NCBI RefSeq assembly: GCF_030547185.1
Contig: NZ_JAUOQR010000001.1
Location: 1-64,000, forward strand
Length of the DNA stretch: 64,000 bases
Direction: 5' to 3'
Origin: Neptuniibacter sp. 1_MG-2023
GTDB lineage: Bacteria > Pseudomonadota > Gammaproteobacteria > Pseudomonadales > Balneatricaceae
Position numbers and translations under genes: made by a program. Of the stretch, positions 15,971 through 25,055 are shown in pieces. Positions within the stretch are counted from its first letter, which is position 1. Each line of letters opens with the position of its first letter. A model generated the notes under the pieces. It ran no database searches. It saw nothing but the letters and a program-made list of their open reading frames with translations, and had not been told where the DNA came from.

Positions 15971-16921
15971 GTGAATCGTGCCACTTTAATTAAACTTATG
16001 CTAATACCTGCTCTCTCCTTAGCTTTCACCAATAGTCAGGCCGCCACAGAAACTCTCTGGAAAGATGGTACTGACTATATAGGAATCAGTTCTCAAAAAA
16101 CGGGGGGGAACGCTACCCATCCCTATCAATTAGATGCTCAAAAAGTCGCTAGAATTCTTAGCCAACTTGAAATTCAAGAGAAAGAACAAACAGGCCTAAC
16201 CTCAATTATCTCCTCTAGCTCGACTAATAAAAAACGACGTATTTTCACAGATAAAGAGATTGATATTCTCGCCCAAGGCATAAGTGATGCGTTAAAAAAA
16301 GCATCTAAAGATGAAGCTATTACATTTTCTATGTCGGACTTCAGAAGTATCTATTTTGGTGATAAACGTTTATCTACCAGCGGAACCGCCTTTGTTCGAG
16401 GTGATGCACTGAACCTACTTTTTGGTGAAATTCATGTTGACCTGCACAAAAAATATATACGTTCAGGTGAAGGCGTAAGTAACAGCCGTTTTGCTTCAAA
16501 TGTTGAACTCTCTCACTTCAAGCTTTCAACAGGCGATATAACGGAAGAAACAGATCACGCATGGAAACTAAAAAGCTTTCCTGGAGCAACCATGGTTAAT
16601 AATCGTAATGACTGGTTAAGTGTGAACCTAGATCATAAATACGATTACCAGCAGCCTCATAATCCAACGGAAGTTATACAAAATAAATACCTATCTGAAA
16701 ATCAGAAAAACAAACAAGATGAGAAAGAACTAGCCATAGAAGAACGTCTACAGCGCTTAGAGAAAGCAACACAAGAAGCCTCTGTTGCAACAACGCCCTC
16801 TTCTCCCAATGAAAACTCCGTAGAAGCTCGACTCAAAAAAGTTAAATCACTTTACGAGCAAGGCGTTATTCCAGAAAGCGTTTACCTGAATAAGATGAAT
16901 GCCATCATCAACGAACTTTAA
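15971..16921 (+). CDS. Exported protein with C-terminal SHOCT-like segment
   Basis: A 316-residue protein starting at GTG 15971 (AAGGAA upstream). This start gives a clean signal peptide, MNRATLIKLMLIPALSLAF, ending NSQA. An in-frame GTG at 15914 is excluded because it lies within the sigma54 promoter. The mature part has no known catalytic motif. A coiled, charged region (about 230-285) precedes a C-terminal VEARLKKVKSLYEQGVIPES segment resembling SHOCT oligomerisation motifs. It is the first gene of an operon with another exported unknown, an SMP-30-like propeller and a NosR-like protein. The role is unknown; a periplasmic accessory is inferred. Confidence 0.75.
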   Translation: MNRATLIKLMLIPALSLAFTNSQAATETLWKDGTDYIGISSQKTGGNATHPYQLDAQKVARILSQLEIQEKEQTGLTSIISSSSTNKKRRIFTDKEIDILAQGISDALKKASKDEAITFSMSDFRSIYFGDKRLSTSGTAFVRGDALNLLFGEIHVDLHKKYIRSGEGVSNSRFASNVELSHFKLSTGDITEETDHAWKLKSFPGATMVNNRNDWLSVNLDHKYDYQQPHNPTEVIQNKYLSENQKNKQDEKELAIEERLQRLEKATQEASVATTPSSPNENSVEARLKKVKSLYEQGVIPESVYLNKMNAIINEL

Positions 16922-16984
16922 AGATATTTTTACAAACACTTTCGTTTTAGCTCGCGCTAATAAAAACAATAAAAAGGATAACTA

Positions 16985-17476
16985 ATGAATAAGCTCTTAT
17001 CCATTTTTTGCTGTGGAATAACCCTTCTTTGCTCTGTAGCGAACGCAGATACAACGCAAAAACAGGAAGAAATGACGCAAAATTCTCCTTTACTGATCAA
17101 ATTTCAGAAAGCAATTTTTGCTGAGATGATCCGTACTCATGGAAATGAGATTCACGCAGAACCGACACTAAACTGGTGCGGTTTAAATGAATTAGCAGAT
17201 GAACTGAAACTATCCGACACCGGTTTAAAACGTGCCATATATGATTCATTTGTGGTTTCCGGCACTCAAAATGTACAAGCAACCGAAGTCGCTCGTCAGA
17301 TGAATGATGATGACTGGAAGCTATATCGCTTTGCAATGTTAAGCGACATTGAACGCTACAAAGCGGGCATAGCCCAAGGTCTTGCTCTTGCGTTACCAAC
17401 ACCTGAATCCAAAAAAGCATTTTGTAGCTTAGCTGAAAAACAAGCACTTAAAGCGGCACAAACAATTTCTCACTAA
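16985..17476 (+). CDS. Small exported protein of unknown function
   Basis: A 163-residue protein with a signal peptide (MNKLLSIFCCGITLLCSVANA) and a mostly helical mature part. Two Cys (NWCGLNELADEL and KAFCSLAEKQ) could pair in the periplasm. Start ATG 16985 behind AAGGATA. It is the second gene of the sigma54 operon, 63 bases after the first. No family is recognised. Confidence 0.75.
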   Translation: MNKLLSIFCCGITLLCSVANADTTQKQEEMTQNSPLLIKFQKAIFAEMIRTHGNEIHAEPTLNWCGLNELADELKLSDTGLKRAIYDSFVVSGTQNVQATEVARQMNDDDWKLYRFAMLSDIERYKAGIAQGLALALPTPESKKAFCSLAEKQALKAAQTISH

Positions 17477-17501
17477 TTTCTTACTTAGATGGAGCCTGAA
17501 A

Positions 17502-18383
17502 ATGATTAAAAAGATAACAGCAAGCTTATTACTCACATTAGTAGTGCCACTAAGTAACCCGGTATCTGCCGAAGAACTTACTTTAACTCAGCAATGGCAA
17601 ACAAAAACGGAGCTAAAACAACCAGAATCCGTTATCTATGACATTATGCGACGTTCATTATACGTTTCTAACATCAATGGTGAGCCAAGCGGCAAAGATG
17701 GCAAAGGCTTTATTTCACTCATCGCTAATGATGGAAAGATTGAAAAGTTAAAATGGGTCGACGGTCTAAATGCGCCAAAAGGTATGGCTATCTTTGGCAA
17801 AAACTTATTTGTCGCAGACATTAACGAACTCCTCGTCATTGACGTAGAAACCGCTAAAGTGACCAAACGCTTCGCACTGGATGGCGAGCACTTCCTTAAC
17901 GATGTAGCTATAGATAGAAGCGGTGTCATTTATGTGACCGATACATCCACTAATCGTATCTATCGCCTTTACCGCGGTAAATTAGAGATCTGGTTAGAAG
18001 ATGAGAAGCTCGAGAATCCAAATGGTCTTTATATAGACAATGAGCATTTAATTGTAGGTAGCTGGGGCAAACCTACTGATGGTTGGAAAACTGATGTACC
18101 TGGCCACCTACTTGTCATTTCATTAAAAGATAAGAGCATCGTCGACTTTGGTAATGGCTCACCTATAGGCAATCTAGACGGTTTAGCTAAACAAGATGAT
18201 CACACATTCCTTATAACCGATTGGATGCAAGGAAAATTAATGCAAGCCTCTGATGACGGCAAGGTTAAAACCTTACTCGAGTTAGGACAAGGTACTGCTG
18301 ACATACTTTATCTACGTAGCAAAAAGTTATTACTTATTCCTCATATGATGGAAGGCAAGCTAATCGCTTATACCACTAAATAA
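17502..18383 (+). CDS. SMP-30/gluconolactonase-like beta-propeller, exported
   Basis: A 293-residue protein with a signal peptide (MIKKITASLLLTLVVPLSNP...SAEE) and the repeat pattern of an SMP-30/NHL six-bladed propeller: LKQPESVIYD, LNDVAIDRSGVIYVTDT, NPNGLYID and LDGLAKQDDHTFLITDW. The Asn/Asp positions (FLNDVA, NPNGL) are those that hold the metal in SMP-30 enzymes. Start ATG 17502 has GGAG upstream. It is the third gene of the operon, 25 bases after the second. A lactonase acting on an oxidation product, or a structural or redox-partner propeller, are both possible. Confidence 0.78.
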   Translation: MIKKITASLLLTLVVPLSNPVSAEELTLTQQWQTKTELKQPESVIYDIMRRSLYVSNINGEPSGKDGKGFISLIANDGKIEKLKWVDGLNAPKGMAIFGKNLFVADINELLVIDVETAKVTKRFALDGEHFLNDVAIDRSGVIYVTDTSTNRIYRLYRGKLEIWLEDEKLENPNGLYIDNEHLIVGSWGKPTDGWKTDVPGHLLVISLKDKSIVDFGNGSPIGNLDGLAKQDDHTFLITDWMQGKLMQASDDGKVKTLLELGQGTADILYLRSKKLLLIPHMMEGKLIAYTTK

Positions 18384-18423
18384 GCTAAACCAAAGCTTGC
18401 TACAGAGATAACCAAAAGGTGCG

Positions 18424-20505
18424 ATGATGAATTTTTTATGTGATGTGTTGTTTAAAGTCAGTCGATTCATATTAATTTGCTCAAGCCTTTTGGTTAGCTC
18501 TTACATTTATGCGGTTGAGATGCCATTAACATCTGAACTACAACAGTTATTCCCCAATGCCAGTCATATAGAGCAGGAAGACAAAGATTTAAGTATTATT
18601 CCTGTTTACCGCTTCGCTGATATTGTTGGTTACGCCTTCCAAACCGCTGAGATATTTCCTGTCCGCGGATATGGCGGGAAACCTATTGATATTATGATCG
18701 GTCTCTCCCCTGAAGGTCGCTACATGGGGTTTGTGGTCATCGACCACTATGAACCTATTTTTATGAAAGGTGATGGCCCGCAACGATTAGTAAATTACAT
18801 GCAGCAACTGATCGACGTCCCTGCATCTAATAACATTTATATACGTGGTGATAATCAAAAAAATCTAACCGGCAGTGGAAAAAGTACTTACATTGACGGT
18901 ATCACTAGTGCAACAGTAACGACTAACGCGATTAACAAAACGATTACTAAAGCTGCACGCGCCGTTGCACAAGCGAAAGAACTTGCCGGCTACGCCTCCC
19001 AATCACACTATATTCCTAAAATGGACCACTTTGAAAAGCTCAACTTATCCCAACTTGTTGAGAGAGGATTAGTTAAGCACTGGCCTATTTATAAACAACA
19101 GATCAATGCAGCAATCAGCGATAAGCAATTAGGTTATCCCAGCCAACCGGTTTCAGTAGATAACCAGCTTCCTATTGCCGAACTTTATGCCGCCTACTTT
19201 AGCCACCCTCTCGTGGCTAAAAACCTACTGTCTGACTCCCGCTATCAAGACTGGTTAAAATATAAAACTGAAGGTGATCAGTACTTTTTACTCTTTAGCA
19301 AAGGCTTGTGGAAACAGCAACCGTTTTCCAATTTCCTCGGTTTAAAACAGCGAAATACTGAAGTTATCCGTAAAAAAGTCACTGACTTTAACATAGGACT
19401 ACCGGGGTCCGATTGGGATGAGATTACCCTTTACAGAGTTCCACCTGTCGCCACCTTTGATCCACTCGCTCGAACAAAAATGATATTCAAAACAAATCCG
19501 GGCATTAACTTATATGACGACTTTCAACTACCTGCCGAGGATTTCACTGCTGAGCTAAATAAAGAAGCTAACGAATTAGAGCTGTGGCAAGAGCTTTGGC
19601 AGCAAAGACAAAATGAGATAGCCCTGTTACTGCTAAGCTTAGTTATCTTGTCGATTCTATTTTTAAATCAACACTTTGCGGTACTTAACCCAAAGATTTT
19701 TCACAAAATACGTTTAGGTTTCTTAGCCTTCACTATTATCTTTATAGGTTATTACGCCCAGGGACAGCTCAGTATTGTCAACATACTCACAGTACAGCAC
19801 TTATGGATTGAAGGTATATCGTTAACCTCCTTTTTATTAGACCCTATCGTCTCAATCTTATGGTGCTACGTATTATTCAGCCTGATTTTGTTTGGTCGAG
19901 GGCTCTTTTGTGGTTGGCTATGTCCGTTTGGCGCTATTCAAGAGTTTGCGGGATTACTAGCAAAAAAACTTAAAATTAAGCGCTGGAAGATCAAACCTAA
20001 ATGGCATAACCAGCTACAAAAGCTTAAATACGTATTGTTGATCGGCATAATTGGAGCCTCATTTTACTCCCTTGCTCTAGGTGAAACCTTAGCTGAACTG
20101 GAACCGTTCAAAACCAGTGTTACACTCTACTTCATACGTGAGTGGCAATACGTTATCTACGCTATCATTCTTATTTTGCTCGCGATGAAAGTACATAAAT
20201 TCTATTGCCGATACCTATGCCCGCTCGGCGCAAGCCTCGCCATATTAGGAGCCTTCCCTATATTTAATTGGCTTACACGTCGAGCTGAGTGCGGATCACC
20301 TTGTCAAAACTGCCGAAACAACTGTGAGATTGACGCAATAGATAAGCAAGGAAAGATAGATATGAAAGAATGCGTGCAATGCCTTGAATGTATCGTTATC
20401 AATTACAATCCAACACTCTGTGCAATCGAGGTGGCGGATACAAAAAGAAAAAGTAAGCAGTCAAAACAAGCAAGTAATATTATTGCAAGCACGGTAGACG
20501 TATAA
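18424..20505 (+). CDS. NosR/NirI-like flavin and polyferredoxin membrane protein
   Basis: A 693-residue protein. A signal or anchor (about 8-30) is followed by a periplasmic FMN-binding domain carrying the ApbE-type flavinylation motif DGITSAT (158-164, Thr164 the likely FMN attachment site). Then come membrane helices from about 397, with CGWLCPFG and CRYLCPLG loops, and a C-terminal ferredoxin region (CGSPCQNCRNNC, then CVQCLEC). This is the NosR/NirI architecture, which moves electrons across the inner membrane to or from periplasmic enzymes. No nos or nir genes are nearby; instead it is the last gene of a sigma54 operon divergent from the Rieske/quinoprotein operon. A role in that electron chain is inferred. 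Confidence 0.87.
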   Translation: MMNFLCDVLFKVSRFILICSSLLVSSYIYAVEMPLTSELQQLFPNASHIEQEDKDLSIIPVYRFADIVGYAFQTAEIFPVRGYGGKPIDIMIGLSPEGRYMGFVVIDHYEPIFMKGDGPQRLVNYMQQLIDVPASNNIYIRGDNQKNLTGSGKSTYIDGITSATVTTNAINKTITKAARAVAQAKELAGYASQSHYIPKMDHFEKLNLSQLVERGLVKHWPIYKQQINAAISDKQLGYPSQPVSVDNQLPIAELYAAYFSHPLVAKNLLSDSRYQDWLKYKTEGDQYFLLFSKGLWKQQPFSNFLGLKQRNTEVIRKKVTDFNIGLPGSDWDEITLYRVPPVATFDPLARTKMIFKTNPGINLYDDFQLPAEDFTAELNKEANELELWQELWQQRQNEIALLLLSLVILSILFLNQHFAVLNPKIFHKIRLGFLAFTIIFIGYYAQGQLSIVNILTVQHLWIEGISLTSFLLDPIVSILWCYVLFSLILFGRGLFCGWLCPFGAIQEFAGLLAKKLKIKRWKIKPKWHNQLQKLKYVLLIGIIGASFYSLALGETLAELEPFKTSVTLYFIREWQYVIYAIILILLAMKVHKFYCRYLCPLGASLAILGAFPIFNWLTRRAECGSPCQNCRNNCEIDAIDKQGKIDMKECVQCLECIVINYNPTLCAIEVADTKRKSKQSKQASNIIASTVDV

Positions 20506-20517
20506 CTAAAAAATGAT

Positions 20518-20582
20518 CGGCACATCGCAATACATACCCTGAAGGGAGACGGGCAGAAAAGATCCCAAATTGCGATATGCCG
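20518..20582. other. Long-armed inverted repeat downstream of NosR-like gene
   Basis: CGGCACATCGCAAT (20518-20531) and ATTGCGATATGCCG (20569-20582) are 14-base arms with one mismatch, around 37 bases that contain smaller complementary blocks (CCCT/AGGG). No T-run follows. It could be a 3'-end hairpin, a small structured RNA or a non-autonomous element end. Confidence 0.5.
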
Positions 20583-21284
20583 AACAAAGAGCTTAAGCGA
20601 CAGCATTCACTAAGCTAGAGTAGAGCGTCATTACTAACATAAGAGTAAATAGCAAGATGGAGACCAAAAAGTTAACTCATTGATATATATAAATAATATT
20701 AATTTATTTATTTTTAAAGTTTTGTTTATGCAACATACCGTATCGATCTAATGCGACAAATCGACCAAACAGATCATCGTTAACATATAAATATCATCCA
20801 GCATCACAGCGACTATATGCAAAACATATTTCACATCTATAAATACACAATAATATCCAATATAGGAATCTGTATTGGCCAGACCTAAAATGGTTATTTT
20901 TTATCTATATAAAGAAAATCAAACAAGATAGTTCTTGTATCAAGCTTAGGACTAACGAAACAATGTGATTCAATTTCTGAAACAAACTGTTTCAATAATC
21001 TTTAAAAAGAACTAATAATCTTATTTTTTACTCCATCCAAAAATGTTCTTAAAAAGCATCAATAAATTATTCTCATTGAAAATCTATATCCATTTTTTAA
21101 ACAACATAACCAATTGATATATAAAAACAAATAAAACTAAAATACTCTCCTGCCTCCAAAAAAACTCTTCGCGCTATCACTTTATAAGCACCTAAACAAA
21201 AAACCTTACCTTTCTCAAAAAAACAACATAACCTATTGAAAAACAATGGTTTTTATAAAACAAAAAACCAATACAAAAATCTAT
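20583..21284. promoter_or_regulatory. Intergenic region upstream of second porin with activator half-sites
   Basis: An A/T-rich stretch without a credible gene. TGCAACA (20729-20735) and TGCGACA (20752-20758) are perfect left half-sites of the regulon dyad, 23 bases apart and about 530 bases upstream of the sigma54 promoter at 21285. Confidence 0.4.
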
Positions 21285-21299
21285 TGGCACATAAAATGC
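21285..21299 (+). promoter_or_regulatory. Sigma54 promoter of second porin
   Basis: TGGCAC-ATAAA-ATGC: the -24 element is perfect and GC is conserved at -12; 116 bases before the porin ATG. Confidence 0.65.
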
Positions 21300-21414
21300 T
21301 ATTTCCCCTATGAATTGATGAAAACCCAATTTCACATTAAAGCGATTAAAAAAGAACTTTGAGTGAAATCCCGTTGATAAATCTAATTATAAAATTCCAC
21401 TGGGGAGTAATTAT

Positions 21415-22620
21415 ATGAACGTTAAGAAGGTATCCCAAGCTCAGCTTGGCGCAGCCAGCCCGATTAAGGCACTAACAGCTGCGATTCTTCTATCCACCAC
21501 TGCTAGCACTGTATCTGCCGATATCCTAATTGGTGAAACCGATAAAACCCAATTATCGATGTACGGTATTTTAGATATTGGTATTCTTGCTCAAGATAAT
21601 GTATCCACTAATGGAAGTGAGCGAGTCGATCTAGCAACTAGTGGTCTACGACAAACAGTTTTCGGTTTTAAAGGTAACCGTGAACTAGACAATGACATGA
21701 ATGCTTTTTTCAACTTAGAAGCTCATTTCGATCTAGATACTGGTAGATTTCACGGTACAGGTGATGCTCCCCTCGCAGCAGGAGATGGTAGCGGAGATAT
21801 TCTGTTCCGTCGTCAAGCTAATCTAGGTCTTACTGGCGACTGGGGTACAGTTATCGCTGGACGCCAGTACGGGCCGGCTCTTCTTGCTAATCTGGCAACA
21901 GAACCGCGCATCTTTAAAGAGCAGTTCTCAAACCTTTATGCTTGGGCATATAGCCAATACTTTTCTACAGTAAATAATGCTAACGCTGGCGGCCGTAACG
22001 ATAACAATGATGTCGGTATTTTCTTTAATAATGCAATTCAATACCGTAACAACATTAATGGTATTGATTTTGGTGTTATGTACTCTTTTGGTGGGCAGGA
22101 AGGTTCGCAAAAAGAGGGCGAAGTTCTAGCCCTTGGTGCTGCATACACAACTGGCCCTCTTTCATTATCTGGCTCCTTTCAGAATATGACGGATCAACAA
22201 ACAGGTGAAGACGTAGTAACAAGCTGGGCGACCGGTGCCGCTTATAACTTGGGCGATCTTACTTTTAAGATCAACTACATGAATACTGAAAACAATGATC
22301 AAAATGGTAACGAGATCCTTGACCTTGATGCGCTAGGTATGGGCATAGATTGGAAATGGGCGGCTAAACATACAGCCACCGTTGCTTACTATATCAATGA
22401 AGATAATGCTCCGGTTACTAGTGCAGAAACTAAATCCCTAGTACTGAGTAACGAATATACTATGGGTGAATCTACTATTCTTTACGCTCAGATGGCTTAC
22501 GTTGACTCTGATGCAGGTATGGGTGTTGTTTCACAATATGCAACCTCTATTGTGGCAACGCCAGCCCCTGTCGGCGAGAAAACAACACTACTCAATATAG
22601 GTGTTAATTTCGCATTCTAG
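21415..22620 (+). CDS. Gram-negative porin (OmpC/Porin_4-like)
   Basis: A 401-residue trimeric-type porin. It has a long N-terminal leader (signal to about residue 36, TASTVSADI), the typical first strand LSMYGILDIGI, the QTVFGFKGNRELDNDMNAFF and LGLTGDWGTVIAGRQYGP blocks of the Neisseria/Bordetella-type porin family, and a C-terminal FAF. Start ATG 21415 behind GGGGAG. Monocistronic, with a sigma54 promoter and strong terminator. It differs in sequence from the porin at 6.5 kb, so the proposed regulon would install two different outer-membrane channels. Confidence 0.88.
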   Translation: MNVKKVSQAQLGAASPIKALTAAILLSTTASTVSADILIGETDKTQLSMYGILDIGILAQDNVSTNGSERVDLATSGLRQTVFGFKGNRELDNDMNAFFNLEAHFDLDTGRFHGTGDAPLAAGDGSGDILFRRQANLGLTGDWGTVIAGRQYGPALLANLATEPRIFKEQFSNLYAWAYSQYFSTVNNANAGGRNDNNDVGIFFNNAIQYRNNINGIDFGVMYSFGGQEGSQKEGEVLALGAAYTTGPLSLSGSFQNMTDQQTGEDVVTSWATGAAYNLGDLTFKINYMNTENNDQNGNEILDLDALGMGIDWKWAAKHTATVAYYINEDNAPVTSAETKSLVLSNEYTMGESTILYAQMAYVDSDAGMGVVSQYATSIVATPAPVGEKTTLLNIGVNFAF

Positions 22621-22695
22621 ACCAACTAGGGATCTACATGGTTAAGCTGATCTCTCACCCCCTTCTGAGAAAATCAATTAACCATAGCCCTATCC

Positions 22696-22726
22696 AAAAG
22701 CTAGCGAGTAAACCTCGCTAGCTTTT
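22696..22726 (+). terminator. Intrinsic terminator after second porin
   Basis: AAAAGCTAGCGAG (22696-22708) and CTCGCTAGCTTTT (22714-22726), a perfect 13-bp stem. Confidence 0.85.
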
Positions 22727-23268
22727 CCAATTTTAGAGCCTATGTAAAACAGCTTTGCTCTTCTATTTAAAAGTAAGTAGATCATTAAACATCATTTAGG
22801 CTAGGTTAAAAAACTGCTTAACCACAAAGAGTTTTTCAGCTAAATATAGGCCTTATCAGGTTAATCATTATCCTAAACAGTAACCCAATATTAAAACCCT
22901 GCCGACATAAATCTAAAACATCGTCTATTAAAACGCTCTCGATATATTCAGTTAACAATAGCAATCTATTTACCTAGCAAACATTGATACAGATTGCTTC
23001 TAATTTCTAAGTTTAAAACTAAGTACTAAGTCTTACTTACAGCTATTCTTAGCCCAATAATCAAGCTTGGTTAAATTTGCCCGACAAGTAATAAAAGCAG
23101 CCTAACTATAGATCAAGAAAAGTCGGTGTGAAAAATAATGGGAGGGTTATTAGTTTCATATATCTGCCACCAGAATATTGCTTCAGAGCGCTTGTATTAA
23201 CCTCAGATGCCAAACCAACCACATGCAAACATAACATGCCTCTGGGCTTATGGTAAAAATCAATATGA
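22727..23268. other. Gene-free spacer between convergent units
   Basis: About 540 bases with stop codons in all frames and no RNA gene recognised. It separates the porin terminator from a heptamer repeat tract and the terminator of the leftward GMC operon. Confidence 0.5.
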
Positions 23269-23347
23269 AGCGATAAGCGATAAGCGATAAGCGATAAGCG
23301 ATAAGCGATAAGCGATAAGCGATAAGCGATAAGCGATAAGCGATAAG
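23269..23347. repeat. Heptanucleotide tandem repeat (AGCGATA), about 11 copies
   Basis: Eleven uninterrupted copies of the 7-mer AGCGATA (23269-23345) plus two bases of a twelfth, with no mismatch. It lies in non-coding DNA between convergent transcription units, about 60 bases from the GMC operon terminator. Such perfect short tandem arrays change copy number by slippage; no coding or promoter role is apparent here. Confidence 0.95.
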
Positions 23348-23404
23348 TATCATCGCCTCAATCCAAGGTTAGATTAACACCCGCCTAAATTTTTGGCATA
23401 AAAA

Positions 23405-23424
23405 AGCACGCCTGAAGGCGTGCT
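23405..23424 (-). terminator. Terminator of the E1/E2/GMC operon
   Basis: AGCACGCC / GGCGTGCT arms (23405-23412, 23417-23424) with a TGAA loop. Read leftward it runs into at least five T. Confidence 0.9.
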
Positions 23425-23457
23425 AAAGGGTAACAACGTTTTACAAATCCGAACGGG

Positions 23458-25038
23458 TTAGATCTCTTTACGTTTCATTTGGTCAGCGATGTAATCTGCT
23501 TGCCTTATTGCTAAAGCAACAATCGTCAATGTTGGGTTTTCAGTACCACTTGAGGTGAACTGACTACCGTCTGATACAAACAGGTTTTTAATATCGTGAG
23601 CTTGTCCCCAGCGGTTAACTACACCATCACGTGCATGCTCACTCATACGGTTTGTACCCATATTATGGCTGGCAGGGTACGGCGGTAAGTTATTCACTTT
23701 CAGGGCCCCTACCGCATCAAACAACTCTTTTGAACGATCGTACGCATGATTTCGCATACGCGTATCATTAATATGGTCTGTTTTATAAACAACAGGTACA
23801 GGTAAACCATACTGATCTTTTTCAGTTGCATGCAGTGTTATGTTGTTTGACTCTACCGCCATATCCTCACCACAGATCCAAAAACCGGCCATGTTGCCGT
23901 AATTAGCAAGGGAATCCGCTAATTCGCGCCCCCAACCCCCTTTGCCAGGATTAAGGAATGCAGACATGAAAGGTAAACCTAAATGCAGAATCTCTAACTC
24001 ATAGCCAGCAAAGTGCCCACGTGTAGGATCATTATTACTCCATTCATGCACGATACCGGGAACCACCGTACTTTTATACATATGTACAGGCTTTTCAAAC
24101 TCTGCATAAACACCACCGGTAGTATGCGTCATATAGTTTTGACCCACTTGACCAGAAGAGTTAGCTAAACCATCAGGAAACATAGATGATTCAGAGTTAA
24201 GTAGCATACGAGGCGACTCAATGGAGTTACCGGCTACCGCAACAATTCGTGCTTTTTGCAGTTGCTGATTGCCATCTTTATCAGCATATAGAACACCAGT
24301 GACTTTACCCGTTTTGTCATGTTCAATACGCAATACCATAGACTGGGGACGCACTTCAACATTACCAGTCGCTTCCGCTTTTGGAATCTCCGTATACATG
24401 GTTGACCACTTGGCCCCGATACGACAGCCTTGCATACAGAAACCGTTGACTTGACATGGTGGACGACCATCTCGTACTTCTGTATTGATCGCTAATTTTG
24501 CTTGATCACATTTAGCACCGATACGTTTAGCACCTTCAGCAACCACTTTATAATGGCTACTCTTTCCATGGTAAGGCATACCAGTAGCCTCAGTACCACA
24601 GACACCCATCTTCTTCTCAGCCTTAACATAGTAAGGTTCCATCTCTTCCAAAGACACCGGCCAGTCCAAAACGTTTGCACCTGGAACTGTGCCATTAGTC
24701 GTTTTCATTTTGAACTCATGTTCTTGAAAACGCATAGCGACACCGGCCCAATGCATAGTGGCCCCCCCTACCCCTTTAACGATCCATGCGGGAAGGTTTG
24801 GAAAATCTTCAGCAATACGTGCAGGTCCGACCACATAGCGTTTATCCAGCCATGAGATTTTTCCAAACATCTTCCATTCATCGTTTTCGATATCATCCAT
24901 TTTAAAGCGCTTACCCGCTTCAAGAACAACAGAACGAATACCTTTCTGCGCAAGCTCATTCGCTAACGTACCGCCACCAGCACCAGAACCTATGATTACT
25001 ACTAAGCTATCATCATTTAAATCAAATTTTGCAGACAT
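23458..25038 (-). CDS. GMC-family flavin dehydrogenase large subunit
   Basis: A 526-residue GMC oxidoreductase of the gluconate/sorbitol/alcohol dehydrogenase type. FAD-binding GSGAGGGTLANELA is near residues 17-30. The C-terminal GMC domain has HNMGTNRM and GTENPTLTIVALA, supplying the active-site His and Asn. ATG 25038 is preferred (GGGAG upstream) because the earlier in-frame start would overlap the previous gene. There is no signal peptide; export would ride with the Tat signal of the adjacent small subunit. Last gene of the leftward operon. The usual cytochrome c subunit is not encoded here, so the electron acceptor is unknown. It probably oxidises an alcohol or hydroxyketone linked to the E1 substrate. 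Confidence 0.9.
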   Translation of the reverse strand: MSAKFDLNDDSLVVIIGSGAGGGTLANELAQKGIRSVVLEAGKRFKMDDIENDEWKMFGKISWLDKRYVVGPARIAEDFPNLPAWIVKGVGGATMHWAGVAMRFQEHEFKMKTTNGTVPGANVLDWPVSLEEMEPYYVKAEKKMGVCGTEATGMPYHGKSSHYKVVAEGAKRIGAKCDQAKLAINTEVRDGRPPCQVNGFCMQGCRIGAKWSTMYTEIPKAEATGNVEVRPQSMVLRIEHDKTGKVTGVLYADKDGNQQLQKARIVAVAGNSIESPRMLLNSESSMFPDGLANSSGQVGQNYMTHTTGGVYAEFEKPVHMYKSTVVPGIVHEWSNNDPTRGHFAGYELEILHLGLPFMSAFLNPGKGGWGRELADSLANYGNMAGFWICGEDMAVESNNITLHATEKDQYGLPVPVVYKTDHINDTRMRNHAYDRSKELFDAVGALKVNNLPPYPASHNMGTNRMSEHARDGVVNRWGQAHDIKNLFVSDGSQFTSSGTENPTLTIVALAIRQADYIADQMKRKEI

Positions 25039-25055
25039 ACTTATTCTCCCGTGGC

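Noticed and set aside
18424-20505. NosR-like gene considered evidence of denitrification
   Set aside because: No nosZ, nosD, nirS or other denitrification gene in the window; the operon partners point to another use.
20518-20582. Inverted repeat considered as insertion-sequence ends
   Set aside because: Only 65 bases long, no transposase and no target duplication visible; kept only as an unexplained inverted repeat.
23269-23347. Heptamer array considered as a CRISPR array or iteron origin
   Set aside because: No spacers between units, so not CRISPR; no rep gene or DnaA boxes nearby, so an origin is unsupported.
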